From: Dehalococcoidia bacterium
Lineage (GTDB): Bacteria > Chloroflexota > Dehalococcoidia > E44-bin15
Assembly (NCBI GenBank): GCA_030667555.1
Contig: DAOUVR010000007.1
Span: forward strand, 1-15,597
Length of the DNA stretch: 15,597 bases
Direction of reading: 5' to 3'
Both the position numbers and the translations under genes were made by a program. Under the pieces are notes generated by a model. It made no database searches and was not told where the DNA came from. It saw only the letters and a list, made by a program, of their open reading frames with translations. Numbering within the stretch: the first letter of the stretch is position 1; each line of letters begins with the position of its first letter. This document shows, piece after piece, positions 1 through 7,239 of the stretch.

Positions 1-329
1 ATGAGAGCCACCTTATCGAAGGTTGCGTCTGTGAAGGGGAGGGAGGTAGCGTTGGCAGCGATGGTAGCTCCGCTGTCTCTCGAGAGCTTTATTGCCGCAG
101 GGGAGTAGTCTATACCTACCGCATAAGCTCCCAGTCGCTCACTTTCCCTGACTAGCTCGCCCCGTCCACAGCCAATATCGAGAACCCTCTCTCCAGGCTT
201 TACATTTAGATACTTGAGCACTATCCGGTGCCGTGGCGAGAGCTTCCCCATCTGGAATTCACGGAAGCCTTCGCAGGCGTTTAGGTAATATTCGCGAGTA
301 TATTCCTCAGGGAGTGGCGTTTTCCTCAT
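1..329 (-). CDS. Class I SAM-dependent methyltransferase, N-terminal part (cut by window edge)
   Basis: Only the first 109 codons are in the window; the gene runs off the left edge. It starts at an ATG whose last two bases form part of the purB stop (ATGA overlap), so it is translationally coupled to purB. Residues about 45-55 read VLDIGCGRGEL, the glycine-rich motif I that binds S-adenosylmethionine in Rossmann-fold methyltransferases. It is followed by GIDYSP (motif II, acidic residue for the ribose) and then ATSLPFTDATFD, which resembles motifs III-IV of the Methyltransf_11/25 group. The substrate cannot be deduced. The N-terminus (EEYTREYYLNACEG) precedes the fold and is typical of small stand-alone enzymes of this class. 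Its place after purB suggests co-transcription, not a purine role. I am confident of the fold only. Confidence 0.85.
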   Translation of the reverse strand, partial: MRKTPLPEEYTREYYLNACEGFREFQMGKLSPRHRIVLKYLNVKPGERVLDIGCGRGELVRESERLGAYAVGIDYSPAAIKLSRDSGATIAANATSLPFTDATFDKVAL

Positions 330-1618
330 ACCAGCCCTAGCCGCTTAAAGATCGCGTCGACATGGCGGATGAAGTAGGCGTAGTCGAAAATGTCCTCCAG
401 TTCGGCCTTTGAAAGGTGCTTGCCGACTTCGGGATCGCCTGTTAGAAGGTCAAAGAAGCTTACCCTCTCTTTCCATGCCTGCATCGCATTGCGCTGCACC
501 ATCCTGTAAGCCTCCTCACGGCTGAGGCCCTTTTCGATCAGCGCCAGCATCACCCGCTGGGAAAAGACAAGCCCCTTAGTCAACTCAAGGTTCTCCCTCA
601 TGCGTTCGGGGTAGACCTGGAGTCCCTTCATAATGTAGGTAAAGATGTAGAGCACATAGTCAAGCACCAGGCAGGAATCGGGGAGGATGATACGCTCGGT
701 GGAGGAGTGGCTGATGTCCCGCTCGTGCCACAGGGCGATGTTCTCCATCGATGTCAGGGCATGCCCGCGAACCAGCCTGGCAAGACCACAGACGCGCTCG
801 CACAGCTCTGGGTTGCGCTTATGTGGCATCGCCGAGGAGCCCGTCTGTCCCGCCTCGAAGGGCTCCTCAGCTTCCAGAATCTCTGTTCGCTGCAGACCCC
901 TGATCTCCAGGGCAAACTTTTCCAGCGAGCTTGAGATAATGGCTAATGTTGTTACAAATTGGGCGTGGCGGTCGCGCTGGATGATCTGGGTGGAAACCGG
1001 CGCTGGCTCAAGCCCCAACCTCGAACAAGCGATCCTCTCGACCTCAGGGCTCAGGGTAGCATAGGTGCCCACTGCCCCTGAGATCTTGCCTACAGATATC
1101 ACCTTCCTGGCCTCTGCTAGCCTGTATGCATTTCTCTTCATCTCCTCAACCCATAGAGCAAGCTTCAGGCCGAAGGTGATAGGCTCGGCATGCACGCCGT
1201 GGGTGCGGCCGATCATAATGGTCTTCCTGTGCTCTATCGCCTTCTCCTTGAGCACAGCGATGAGTCCTTCAACACCCCGCACCAGGATGTCGCACGCCTC
1301 ACGCAACTGCAGATTGAGGGCTGTGTCCATGATATCGTTTGAGGTGAGGCCGAGGTGAACGAAGCGGCTCTCCTCACCCAGGCTCTCCGCCACTGAACCG
1401 AGGAAGGCAGTCATATCATGGTGGGTCTTCTTAAGAATCTCGTCGAAGCGCCCGAGGTCGAAACGTGCCTTTCGGATCTTGGGAATCTCTTCCCTGGGAA
1501 TAGTTCCCAGCTCAGCCCAGGCTTCGCAAACTGCGATCTCAACCTGAAGCCACTTATCGAACTTCGTTTCATCGGCCCAGACTTTTTTCATCTCTGGCCT
1601 TGAATATCTCTCAATCAT
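326..1618 (-). CDS. purB: Adenylosuccinate lyase
   Basis: PurB cleaves SAICAR to AICAR plus fumarate, and adenylosuccinate to AMP plus fumarate, in cytosolic purine synthesis. The 430-residue length matches the short Bacillus-type enzymes. The fumarase/aspartase superfamily signature SSAMPHKRNP is at residues 261-270, carrying the flexible catalytic-serine loop. The conserved histidines are in THHDMT (65-70) and GRTHGVHAEP (137-146), and the substrate-binding TSNDIMDT is at 92-99. The N-terminus MIERYSRPEM is the usual start of the family, which supports the chosen ATG; a weak AGGTTGAG lies just upstream. It follows the MFS gene by 103 bp, which include a possible extended -10 promoter, and overlaps the methyltransferase start by 4 bp. 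Nothing in the reading frame looks damaged. Confidence 0.97.
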   Translation of the reverse strand: MIERYSRPEMKKVWADETKFDKWLQVEIAVCEAWAELGTIPREEIPKIRKARFDLGRFDEILKKTHHDMTAFLGSVAESLGEESRFVHLGLTSNDIMDTALNLQLREACDILVRGVEGLIAVLKEKAIEHRKTIMIGRTHGVHAEPITFGLKLALWVEEMKRNAYRLAEARKVISVGKISGAVGTYATLSPEVERIACSRLGLEPAPVSTQIIQRDRHAQFVTTLAIISSSLEKFALEIRGLQRTEILEAEEPFEAGQTGSSAMPHKRNPELCERVCGLARLVRGHALTSMENIALWHERDISHSSTERIILPDSCLVLDYVLYIFTYIMKGLQVYPERMRENLELTKGLVFSQRVMLALIEKGLSREEAYRMVQRNAMQAWKERVSFFDLLTGDPEVGKHLSKAELEDIFDYAYFIRHVDAIFKRLGLV

Positions 1619-1679
1619 CTTCTCAACCTTTTTTCGAGTTTTAAACTGGATTCAATGTTGGGCTTTGTTGTCCTGCATT

Positions 1680-1688
1680 AGTATATCA
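1680..1688 (-). promoter_or_regulatory. Possible extended -10 promoter for purB
   Basis: Read on the minus strand the site is TGATATACT, an extended -10 (TG-N-TATACT). A poor -35 (TTTAGC) lies 17 bp upstream. It would give purB a leader of about 55 nt and a supply independent of the MFS gene. This is inferred from consensus match only. Confidence 0.4.
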
Positions 1689-1721
1689 TGTCCATGGTCG
1701 ACGCTAAAGGCTCGATGATAC

Positions 1722-3020
1722 TTAGAGTGTAGCACTGTTGGCCAGCTTTGGTTTTCGGACAAGAAGGAGCGACGTCATCGACACAGTATACGCACCAAGG
1801 AAGGTGATAAGACCTATCGTGTAATTTCCCGAAGCGTCATAGACCGCTCCCATAATAATCGGCCCCAGACTGGAGCCCACAGCAGCAGCGGCTAGAACCC
1901 AGCCGAAGATGGTGCCAAATGATGCCATCCCGAAGAGCTCTCCAGTAACCAGAGGCTCCATAGTTAGCCATCCTCCCATGGCAAATCCATAGACAAACAC
2001 GAAGACCCAGACCATAGCAGTCGTATGGGTCATCATGAGGAGAACAAGTCCGACAATCTGCAGGGCGATGCAGAGAATACTGGCAATCCTGGGGGTAAAC
2101 CTGTCCCCTAGAAGACCGAAGACCACCTTTCCCAGGCCTCCTATCCCGCCAGTAAGACCCAGAGCGAATGAGGCAGCCGCCATCGGTATTCCCATGTCTT
2201 TTAGGATGTTGACCTCGTGCTGAAGCACGCCAGCTACCACCGAGCCGGCAAAGAAGAAAGTGGCCAGCAGCAACCAAAACGAAGGGGTGCGGAAGGCCAT
2301 GGAGAGTGTCCAGCTTTTGTTGCCCGGATTGGAGCTCTCGTTTGAATCAGGCGAATCTGGGACTCTGGCCAACGCCGGCACCGCCTCGCCCTCCTTAGGC
2401 CTGGCACCATCGGGCAATAGGCCCACGTCCTCCGGCCTGGTCCTCATCACCAACATGATAGGGATGACGATCAAGACGGCGCACATCGCTCCCAGAATGA
2501 CAAACGCCATCCGCCACCCGGTCCATATGATTAGATAATGAGTCAGAGGAGCGATAACGATCCCTCCCAGGGACACGCCTGCCATGGTGATACCCATGGC
2601 CAGGCCCCTTCTTCTGTCGAACCAGTTGGAGATGGCGACACTTATCGGCACAAACCCAGCCCCGCTCATCCCTATCCCCACCACAAGATAGAAGACGTAG
2701 AGATGCCAGACAGCATTGGCCAGGCCAAGGAGCATGAACCCCGCTGCCGCGATCGCCCCGCCGATGACTATCAGTTTCCTAGGACCATACTTGTCCGTCA
2801 GTTTTCCCGCCAATGGTCCGGTGAGGCCAACGGTTAGCATGTACACCGAAGCCGCCCCGGCGATAACGGTTGCACCGGATTGAAACTCCTCCAGCAGCGT
2901 AGGCAAGAATCTACTGAAGGCGTAAAAGGCGGCCCCTGCGTGCAGCATGTTCACGATTATGCACACCGCAACGATCCACCAGCCGTAAAAGATTCTTCCC
3001 TTTCTTGGTGCTTGTTCCAT
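1722..3020 (-). CDS. MFS transporter, monocarboxylate/oxalate-formate antiporter-like (MCT/OFA type)
   Basis: This is a 432-residue inner-membrane permease with about 12 hydrophobic segments and a hydrophilic central loop between TM6 and TM7 (the stretch rich in P, E, S and N around residues 205-240). The start is chosen at the ATG giving MEQAPRKGRIFYGWWIV, because GGAAGAGG sits just upstream. An ATG 33 bp further out would add MRICFRCGRED and has no such site. FYGWWIV before TM1 is typical of the MCT/OFA branch. The loop between TM2 and TM3 has GKLTDKYGPRKL, a form of MFS motif A. Members of this branch move monocarboxylates, oxalate/formate or similar anions by proton or exchange coupling; the substrate here is unknown. 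It sits between purE and purB but has no known link to purine synthesis. A purine-related export role is possible but unsupported. Confidence 0.88.
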   Translation of the reverse strand: MEQAPRKGRIFYGWWIVAVCIIVNMLHAGAAFYAFSRFLPTLLEEFQSGATVIAGAASVYMLTVGLTGPLAGKLTDKYGPRKLIVIGGAIAAAGFMLLGLANAVWHLYVFYLVVGIGMSGAGFVPISVAISNWFDRRRGLAMGITMAGVSLGGIVIAPLTHYLIIWTGWRMAFVILGAMCAVLIVIPIMLVMRTRPEDVGLLPDGARPKEGEAVPALARVPDSPDSNESSNPGNKSWTLSMAFRTPSFWLLLATFFFAGSVVAGVLQHEVNILKDMGIPMAAASFALGLTGGIGGLGKVVFGLLGDRFTPRIASILCIALQIVGLVLLMMTHTTAMVWVFVFVYGFAMGGWLTMEPLVTGELFGMASFGTIFGWVLAAAAVGSSLGPIIMGAVYDASGNYTIGLITFLGAYTVSMTSLLLVRKPKLANSATL

Positions 3021-3068
3021 ATCCTCTCTTCCGCAACGAAAACAGATTCTCATACTCTATCTTGGGTG

Positions 3069-3093
3069 GATTGGTCGCCTAAGGCGACCAATC
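3069..3093. repeat. Perfect inverted repeat, 11-bp arms
   Basis: GATTGGTCGCC and GGCGACCAATC are separated by TAA. It lies between the purE stop and the MFS start, so on the minus strand it could end purE transcripts or fold in the MFS leader. No T-tract follows on either strand, so a classical intrinsic terminator is not supported. Confidence 0.8.
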
Positions 3094-3104
3094 ACGCCTA
3101 GAGC

Positions 3105-3123
3105 ACCCCGACATAATCGGGGT
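3105..3123. repeat. Second inverted repeat, 7-bp arms
   Basis: ACCCCGA and TCGGGGT flank a 5-base loop. It lies 11 bp from the first hairpin in the same purE-MFS gap. The tandem pair resembles a dispersed intergenic palindrome or a compound mRNA-processing/termination structure. It has no T-run. Confidence 0.7.
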
Positions 3124-3199
3124 AGGCTACCCTCTGTTCTTATGGTTTGTCGGTGAGCAGTTGCCCCTGAGGGTTTACTATGAGGTACTTTCTTGCCAT

Positions 3200-3652
3200 C
3201 TACTGAGCCGCTAAACGTTGCCGATACCCTTCATATGCCTGTCTAGTATCCTCGTGTTTGAGGCCGAGTATCGCAGCAGCGAGGAGTGCAGCGTTTTTAG
3301 CCCCGTCGATGGCGACACAGGCTACTGGCACGCCAGCAGGCATCTGAACCACAGAATAGATGGCGTCTACTCCCTTGAGTTGACTCGTCGCAAGTGGAAC
3401 GCCGATCACCGGAAGGGTGGTCCAGCTAGCGATGACACCAGGCAGGTGTGCTGCCCATCCAGCTCCAGCAATAATAACCTCAAATCCCTTTTCTCGAGCA
3501 CCCTGCCCGTATTCTCTAGCCTTCTCCGGCGTTCGATGCGCCGAAATGATAGAGACCTCATAGTCGATGCCCAGTTCACCGAGTACATCCAGCGCTGGCT
3601 GCATCAACGGCCCATCCGATTTGCTCCCCATAACTATCCCAACAAGTGACAT
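3200..3652 (-). CDS. purE: N5-carboxyaminoimidazole ribonucleotide mutase (PurE, class I-like)
   Basis: PurE makes CAIR: class I enzymes shift the carboxyl of N5-CAIR made by PurK, while class II enzymes carboxylate AIR directly. The 150-residue protein has the phosphate/ribose-binding GSKSD (9-13), SAHRTP (37-42), AGAGWAAHLPGV (62-73, with the catalytic-loop histidine at 69) and the SVVQMPAGVPV segment (100-110) usual in class I. It starts 3 bp after the purD stop, with GGGAGG inside the purD end, so the two are coupled. No purK is in the window, so class I is assigned by sequence pattern only. The C-terminus ends normally with AYEGYRQRLAAQ. Confidence 0.96.
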   Translation of the reverse strand: MSLVGIVMGSKSDGPLMQPALDVLGELGIDYEVSIISAHRTPEKAREYGQGAREKGFEVIIAGAGWAAHLPGVIASWTTLPVIGVPLATSQLKGVDAIYSVVQMPAGVPVACVAIDGAKNAALLAAAILGLKHEDTRQAYEGYRQRLAAQ

Positions 3653-3655
3653 TTC

Positions 3656-4918
3656 TTAGCAAACCTCCCTTTGGGCGATATCTTTCCTATAATGGCAACC
3701 TTCGAAGTGAATGCGAGGCAGGTTGTTATAGACCTTTTCTCTCGCCTCAGCGATGTTTTTACCTGTGGTGGTAACGGTGAGTACCCTTCCCCCATCGGTA
3801 TGGATCACGCCTCCCTCTGCCTTTGTCCCGGCATGGAAGACGAGGATGTCTTTATCAACCATGTCCAGGCCGGTGATGGGGAAACCTGTTTTATAGCTGC
3901 CGGGATAGCCTCCTGAAGCCACAACCACAGCAACGCAAGCTTCATCGCTCCACTCAACCTTGATCTCATCCAGCCTGCCTTCGATCACTGCGAGCATGAT
4001 TTCCACCAGGTCGCTTTCGAGGCGGGGTATCATCACCTGGTTCTCAGGATCGCCAAAACGAGCGTTAAATTCCATAACTTTCGGACCATCCTCGGTGATC
4101 ATCAATCCGGCATAGAGAACACCTTTGTACGGCTTTCCCTCTTTTGCCATCGCCCGCACTACAGGTTCGAGGATGGTCTCCTTCACCAGATTGATCGTCT
4201 CTGTATCGAAGAAATTTGGAGGGCTGTAAGCCCCCATGCCCCCAGTATTAGGACCCTGGTCACCATCGAACACCCTCTTGTAATCGCAAGCAGGCACCAT
4301 AGGGACGACTGCCTTGCCATCGGTGAGGGCGAGAAGGCTTACCTCCTTCCCCTCGAGGCACTCCTCCACCAGCACCTGGTCGCCAGCGCTCCCCAAGATG
4401 CGATCCTGCATAATGGCGGACAATGCATTTAGCGCATCATCGATAGAGTAAGCTAGAATGGCCCCCTTGCCTGCCGCTAACCCATCAGCCTTGACCACGA
4501 TAGGAGGCTTTTGGGAACGGGCATAATCCTTTGCTTCGCTAAAGGATGAAAAACCCCTGCTCTTGGCACAGGGGATGCCATATTTGTGCATCAAATCCTT
4601 GGCGAAGACCTTGCTTGACTCTATCTTGGTTGCTTCTTTATCGGGACCAAAGATGGGAATACCACGACTTTGAAAGAGGTCGACAATGCCCGCTGCTAGC
4701 GGTACTTCGGGGCCAACAACTGCTAGGTCGATGTTTTTCTCTCTAGCCACCTGGGCCAGAGACTGTAGGTCAGTAGCTTGAACATTCAAGTTTTCGGCGA
4801 TAAGCCCGGTACCCGCATTTCCTGGAGCGACGTACAGCTTGGCGACCTTAGGGCTCTGACTGAGCTTCCACACCAAGCTGTGTTCTCTTGCCCCGCCACC
4901 AATGACAAGGATATTCAT
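3656..4918 (-). CDS. purD: Phosphoribosylamine-glycine ligase (GAR synthetase)
   Basis: PurD joins glycine to 5-phosphoribosylamine using ATP, the second step of purine synthesis. The 420-residue length is normal. The N domain opens with MNILVIGGGAREHSL (dinucleotide-like fold). The ATP-grasp domain shows VVKADGLAAGKGA (141-153), and the metal/ATP-binding EFNARFGDPE (283-292) is intact. CDYKRVFDGDQGPNTGGMGAY (211-231) is the family signature region and is also complete. It lies 16 bp after the ferritin-like gene and 3 bp before purE, so all three are probably one transcript. The ribosome site is weak (GGGA), which fits coupled translation. Confidence 0.97.
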   Translation of the reverse strand: MNILVIGGGAREHSLVWKLSQSPKVAKLYVAPGNAGTGLIAENLNVQATDLQSLAQVAREKNIDLAVVGPEVPLAAGIVDLFQSRGIPIFGPDKEATKIESSKVFAKDLMHKYGIPCAKSRGFSSFSEAKDYARSQKPPIVVKADGLAAGKGAILAYSIDDALNALSAIMQDRILGSAGDQVLVEECLEGKEVSLLALTDGKAVVPMVPACDYKRVFDGDQGPNTGGMGAYSPPNFFDTETINLVKETILEPVVRAMAKEGKPYKGVLYAGLMITEDGPKVMEFNARFGDPENQVMIPRLESDLVEIMLAVIEGRLDEIKVEWSDEACVAVVVASGGYPGSYKTGFPITGLDMVDKDILVFHAGTKAEGGVIHTDGGRVLTVTTTGKNIAEAREKVYNNLPRIHFEGCHYRKDIAQREVC

Positions 4919-4934
4919 TCAATTCCCGTTTGAG

Positions 4935-5189
4935 CTATAGCCCCTCTCGTTTGAACATTTCGGCCTGGATAGGATCCAGCTTCTGAATGAGCTTGGTTAG
5001 CTCTGCAACATGCTCCTTTTCATCATCGCGAATGTGCTCCAGAACCTTTATCGACTCTTCGTCATCCAGGCTGTCGATATGCTCCTGATACTGATTGATC
5101 GCCTGAAGCTCCCCGATGAGGTCTTCTCGCAACATCTCCAAAACTACGTCTACATCTTCTTCGTTCTCGTACTCAGACTCGTATGTCAT
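4935..5189 (-). CDS. Small ferritin-like protein resembling encapsulated ferritin (EncFtn)
   Basis: This is an 84-residue, highly acidic protein predicted as two helices, with an ideal ribosome site (AAGGAGG, 6 nt from ATG). Glu27 is followed 30 residues later by Glu57 and then His60 (EKEH). That matches, from my memory of the family, the Glu32/Glu62/His65 spacing of the ferroxidase centre in Rhodospirillum rubrum EncFtn; Tyr34 matches its Tyr39. Proteins of this type have one helical pair per chain and form the four-helix iron site only on dimerisation. No encapsulin gene is in the window, and the C-terminus (MFKREGL) does not look like a cargo-loading peptide, so it may act free in the cytosol. 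Iron oxidation/storage or another di-iron reaction is inferred. A generic rubrerythrin-like or DUF-type ferritin assignment is the alternative. It sits 22 bp after guaA. Confidence 0.75.
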   Translation of the reverse strand: MTYESEYENEEDVDVVLEMLREDLIGELQAINQYQEHIDSLDDEESIKVLEHIRDDEKEHVAELTKLIQKLDPIQAEMFKREGL

Positions 5190-5211
5190 GTATCACCTCC
5201 TTCAGCTTGTC

Positions 5212-6882
5212 TCATTCCCATTCTATCGTTGACGGCGGCTTTGATGAGATATCGTAAACCACCCGATTCACTCCATGGACCTCATTGACGATGCGATTCG
5301 CGACGCGAGCCAACAGGTCATAGGGGAGACGGGCCCAGTCGGCAGTCATAGCATCCTCAGATGTTACTGCGCGAAGAGCAATAAGATAACCATAAGTTCG
5401 ATAATCCCCCATCACCCCAACGCTCTTGGTATCGGTCAAGATAGCGAAGCTCTGCCAAAGCTCTCGGTAGAGCTTAGCTTGTTTTATCTCATTCATCACA
5501 ATCCAGTCGGCAGCCCGCAATATATCCAGCTTCTCCTCGGTCACCTCGCCGATGATGCGTATAGCAAGGCCGGGGCCGGGGAAAGGTTGGCGCAGTACCA
5601 TCTCCTCAGGCATGCCCATGGCAAGCCCAACCTCCCTCACCTCGTCTTTGAATAGATACCGAAGCGGCTCGATCAAGGTGAAAGTCATACTTGTTGGCAG
5701 CCCACCAACATTGTGATGGGTCTTTATCTTTACAGAGGCCATACTTTCCGGGGTAGTGCTCTCAATAACATCGGGGTAAAGGGTGCCTTGAGCAAGGAAA
5801 CCTACCTTCCCCAACTTCGCCGCCTCTCCCTCGAAGACAGAGATGAATTCCTCGCCTATAAGGCGGCGCTTCATCTCAGGGTCAGTAACCCCTCTAAGAC
5901 GCCCTAAGAACCTATCGCTGGCATCAATATAGTCAATATTCATCCTCAGATTTCGCTTAAAGGTATTGATTGTTCGCTCAGCTTCGTCACGGCGAAGGAG
6001 TCCATTATTAACAAAGATGCAGGTCAGCTGATCGCCAATGGCACGGTGGACCAGCGCGGCTGTAACTGCGGAATCGACACCACCAGAGAGAGCACAGATA
6101 ACCCTTCCTTCCCCCACCTGCCTCCTGATACGCTCTATGCTTTCGGCGACAAAGTTGCCCAATGTCCAGTTGCCGCTACAGCCGCAGATACGATGAAGAA
6201 AGTTCGCCAGGATATCCTTCCCATGAGGGGTATGAGACACCTCAGGGTGAAACTGTAGTCCGATAAACCCATGCTTATTGCCCATAACCGCAATAGGTGA
6301 GTTTTCAGTATAACCAAGAGAGGTGAAGTCAGGCGGCAACTCCACTATCTGGTCTCCATGGCTCATCCAAACTGGCATGGAGGCAGGCAAATCGGCGAAA
6401 ATGGGCGACTCTACATCCCCCTGATGGAGGATGGCATGACCATACTCACGCCTCGTCCCTAGGGCAACCCTCCCACCAAGCTGATGGGCGAGCACCTGCA
6501 TCCCGTAGCAGATTCCCAATATCGGGAGATGGGTTTCATAAATGTATGCTGGAGCCAGAGGCGCCCCTGGCTCATACACACTGCCTGGCCCCCCGGAGAA
6601 GATGAATCCCCTGGGTTTAAGGGAGGCAATCTTTTGCCAAGGGGCGTCATAGGGCAATATCTCGCTATAGACATGACACTCCCGCACCCTTCTGGCTATG
6701 AGCATGCTATATTGGGAGCCGAAGTCGATGACCAATACCGTCTCGCGGTCAGCCTCAGGTGCCTCAGCAGGAATTGGCTGCTCGCCTGCTTTTTGCTTGG
6801 CGATCTCCAGATAAGTAGAGACCTCCAAGTCGTCGCTGGTGGTGATTCGAAGAGTTTCAGTCCCCTGACTTTCCTTTGTCAT
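5212..6882 (-). CDS. guaA: GMP synthase (glutamine-hydrolysing), with N-terminal extension
   Basis: GuaA converts XMP to GMP with ATP and the amide of glutamine. Its three parts are in order. The class I amidotransferase has nucleophile Cys125 in GICYGMQ and His212/Glu214 in FHPEVSHT. The ATP pyrophosphatase has the P-loop SGGVDS (266-271). The C-terminal dimerisation domain has QPFPGPGLAIRIIGEV and ends in STIEWE. At 556 residues it is about 40 longer than usual: the fold starts at VLVIDFGSQYS near residue 49, after a polar, acidic leader with no recognisable motif. No in-frame ATG or GTG lies nearer the fold, and AAGGTTGA lies 7 nt upstream of the chosen ATG. It is the first gene of the minus-strand purine operon. 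The leader of about 145 nt shows only a weak hairpin and no riboswitch I recognise. Confidence 0.97.
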   Translation of the reverse strand: MTKESQGTETLRITTSDDLEVSTYLEIAKQKAGEQPIPAEAPEADRETVLVIDFGSQYSMLIARRVRECHVYSEILPYDAPWQKIASLKPRGFIFSGGPGSVYEPGAPLAPAYIYETHLPILGICYGMQVLAHQLGGRVALGTRREYGHAILHQGDVESPIFADLPASMPVWMSHGDQIVELPPDFTSLGYTENSPIAVMGNKHGFIGLQFHPEVSHTPHGKDILANFLHRICGCSGNWTLGNFVAESIERIRRQVGEGRVICALSGGVDSAVTAALVHRAIGDQLTCIFVNNGLLRRDEAERTINTFKRNLRMNIDYIDASDRFLGRLRGVTDPEMKRRLIGEEFISVFEGEAAKLGKVGFLAQGTLYPDVIESTTPESMASVKIKTHHNVGGLPTSMTFTLIEPLRYLFKDEVREVGLAMGMPEEMVLRQPFPGPGLAIRIIGEVTEEKLDILRAADWIVMNEIKQAKLYRELWQSFAILTDTKSVGVMGDYRTYGYLIALRAVTSEDAMTADWARLPYDLLARVANRIVNEVHGVNRVVYDISSKPPSTIEWE

Positions 6883-7177
6883 CTCGAAGTCAACCTTGTT
6901 ATCTATTGAGCCATGTGAGATTCAGACTGGTGACACCCTGACTAGAAGTCAGAAACCCCACACCCCTAATCCATTTCGCGGATAGCCCGTACATCATCTC
7001 AACTGGCTTGCGATCAGGCCCTAGCTTGTATCTGAGTATACTATCTTACGTAGGGGTGTCTTAAGAAGTTTGTCAGCAAGATGTCGGCAAACCAGCTACC
7101 ACATGTAACAATTCTAGACAAGAATTATAGTCTATATTAGAGTTGGGGGTCAATGGCTGAGGCGGTGGGCAACTCCG
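6883..7177. other. Intergenic region between divergent guaA and the DASS permease
   Basis: No gene is seen here. It should hold the guaA promoter (minus) and lies just upstream of the permease promoter (plus). A short stem (CTGAC/GTCAG, 5-base loop) is at 6938-6952 in the guaA leader. I looked for purine, PRPP, guanidine and preQ1 riboswitch cores and did not recognise one. Confidence 0.6.
7035..7062 (-). promoter_or_regulatory. guaA: Possible guaA operon promoter
   Basis: On the minus strand AAGACA is followed after 16 bp by TATACT. The -10 is good and the -35 is weak. It would give guaA a leader of about 145 nt. Consensus match only. Confidence 0.35.
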
Positions 7178-7206
7178 TTGACAGGTTTAATCTCCTATGA
7201 TAACAT
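7178..7206 (+). promoter_or_regulatory. Sigma70-type promoter of the DASS permease
   Basis: TTGACA, a 17-bp spacer and TAACAT lie 34 bp upstream of the proposed CTG start. Transcription would begin near 7213, giving a leader of about 27 nt that contains the AGAAGGGGG ribosome site. The promoter position fits a start at 7240 better than one at the first ATG (7321). Confidence 0.65.
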
Positions 7207-7239
7207 GCTAAGCCGCTGCCAATAGAAGGGGGCTACTAG

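Noticed and set aside
3218..3649. 143-codon plus-strand frame over purE
   Set aside because: It is antisense to purE with its full motif set; no independent coding signal.
6883..7030. Possible purine-sensing riboswitch in the guaA leader
   Set aside because: I could not match the purine, PRPP or guanidine aptamer cores; only a 5-bp stem is visible.
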